Positions 5,231 through 5,668 of a stretch of DNA of 5,668 nucleotides are shown in pieces. The stretch comes from a bacterium (lineage in GTDB: Bacteria; Krumholzibacteriota; Krumholzibacteriia; WVZY01): the NCBI GenBank assembly GCA_027296025.1, contig JAPUJU010000267.1:1-5668 (forward strand), written 5' to 3'. The notes under the pieces are model-generated. The model did not search any database and had not been told where the DNA came from. It saw only the letters and a program-made list of their open reading frames with translations. Each line of letters opens with the position of its first letter. Position 1 is the stretch's first letter. Both the position numbers and the translations under genes were made by a program.

Positions 5231-5668
5231 ATGACGGAAGAATCGGTCAAGAAACTGGAAAAGAAACTCTCTGCGCTGGACAGGAGGGAGGAGACGACCG
5301 ATCTGGCGGACCTCTTGAATGAACTCTCACGCGAGTTATCCATCATCGACCTGCCTCGTTCCTTGAAACTGGCAGAGGAGTCGCTGGCGATATCGACGCG
5401 TCTGTCTCATGATATCGGACGAGCGTGGGCGTTATCCACGATCGCTTTCGGAAATTACATGTCAGCGCGGTATGAAGAGGCCATACGGGCCTGTCTGGAA
5501 GCCATTCCGATTTTCGAACAGCTCGACCATCTCGGCGGAAAAGCGAGAGCGCTGAGCGTACTCGCTGGATCGGAACTGAGCATGGGGAATTACGAAGCGG
5601 CGCTCGAAAAGTCAATGGAAGCACGCGAGATGTTAAGCGAGTCGGGTGATCGCCAGATGGAGGCCTGG
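5231..5668 (+). CDS. TPR-repeat protein, 3'-truncated by the window edge
   Basis: An open frame of 146 codons starts at the ATG 1 nt after the msrB stop and runs off the window. No signal peptide is seen. Residues 1-22 are charged (MTEESVKKLEKKLS...). Helical repeats follow in register every 40 residues: the second-helix anchor positions are Leu41, Tyr81 and Tyr121, with A-x-x-x-x-x-A/S and EEAI or EAAL patterns (LPRSLKLAEESLAI, YEEAIRACLEAIPI, YEAALEKSMEAREM). The 40-residue period and the LLNELSREL start match the TPR arrays found in front of output domains such as nucleotide cyclase, GGDEF, histidine kinase or LuxR-type DNA-binding domains in signalling proteins. The output domain, if any, is beyond the window, so function is open. 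TPRs mediate protein-protein contact. No strong SD site is visible beyond purines at the msrB end, and the 1-nt gap implies translational coupling. Confidence -1.
   Translation, partial: MTEESVKKLEKKLSALDRREETTDLADLLNELSRELSIIDLPRSLKLAEESLAISTRLSHDIGRAWALSTIAFGNYMSARYEEAIRACLEAIPIFEQLDHLGGKARALSVLAGSELSMGNYEAALEKSMEAREMLSESGDRQMEAW

Overview
The window is ordinary-density bacterial chromosome with moderately high GC (by eye in the high fifties percent). It holds eight protein genes, seven on the + strand and one on the - strand, and most starts have clear purine-rich Shine-Dalgarno (SD) sites. A Gram-negative cell is indicated by an exported periplasmic-type thioredoxin-fold protein with a Sec signal peptide and no lipobox. 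The gene families (TlpA-like redoxin with a beta-rich front half, dodecin, MsrB, bacterial iodotyrosine-deiodinase-like flavoenzyme, signalling-type TPR protein) recall the broad Bacteroidota/Rhodothermota/Gemmatimonadota neighbourhood. The strong SD sites argue against a classical Bacteroidetes. This placement is inference only. There are no RNA genes, mobile elements or CRISPR arrays that I can see.

Layout. Positions 1-1685 carry a 5'-truncated CPA-type cation:proton antiporter fused to a cytosolic RCK/TrkA-N regulatory domain. It converges, 24 bp apart, on a small GIY-YIG nuclease-family gene on the - strand (1710-1955). That gene is divergent from an unrecognised membrane-anchored 157-residue protein (2016-2489). 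The short divergent gap and the start of the nuclease gene hold two inverted repeats: a perfect 8-bp dyad over the nuclease start codons, and a 6-bp dyad covering part of the ribosome binding site of the unknown gene.

From 2573 to the right edge everything is on the + strand: an FMN-dependent nitroreductase-fold protein closely resembling iodotyrosine deiodinase (2573-3241), an exported TlpA-like thiol-disulfide protein (3333-4577), dodecin (4593-4802), MsrB (4825-5229), and the first 146 codons of a TPR protein (5231 onward). The last four are separated by only 15, 22 and 1 nt and look like one transcript.

How they fit together. The right half has a flavin/thiol redox theme: FMN enzyme, extracytoplasmic thiol redox protein, flavin-storage protein and methionine-sulfoxide repair enzyme. 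A shared role in oxidative-stress or flavin homeostasis is plausible but inferred from proximity alone. MsrB looks cytosolic while the TlpA-like protein looks exported, so they are unlikely to be direct partners. The most notable single observation is that the deiodinase-like protein retains the full Glu-Tyr-Lys lid triad that binds the halotyrosine zwitterion in characterised deiodinases. I see no obviously undescribed multi-gene system.
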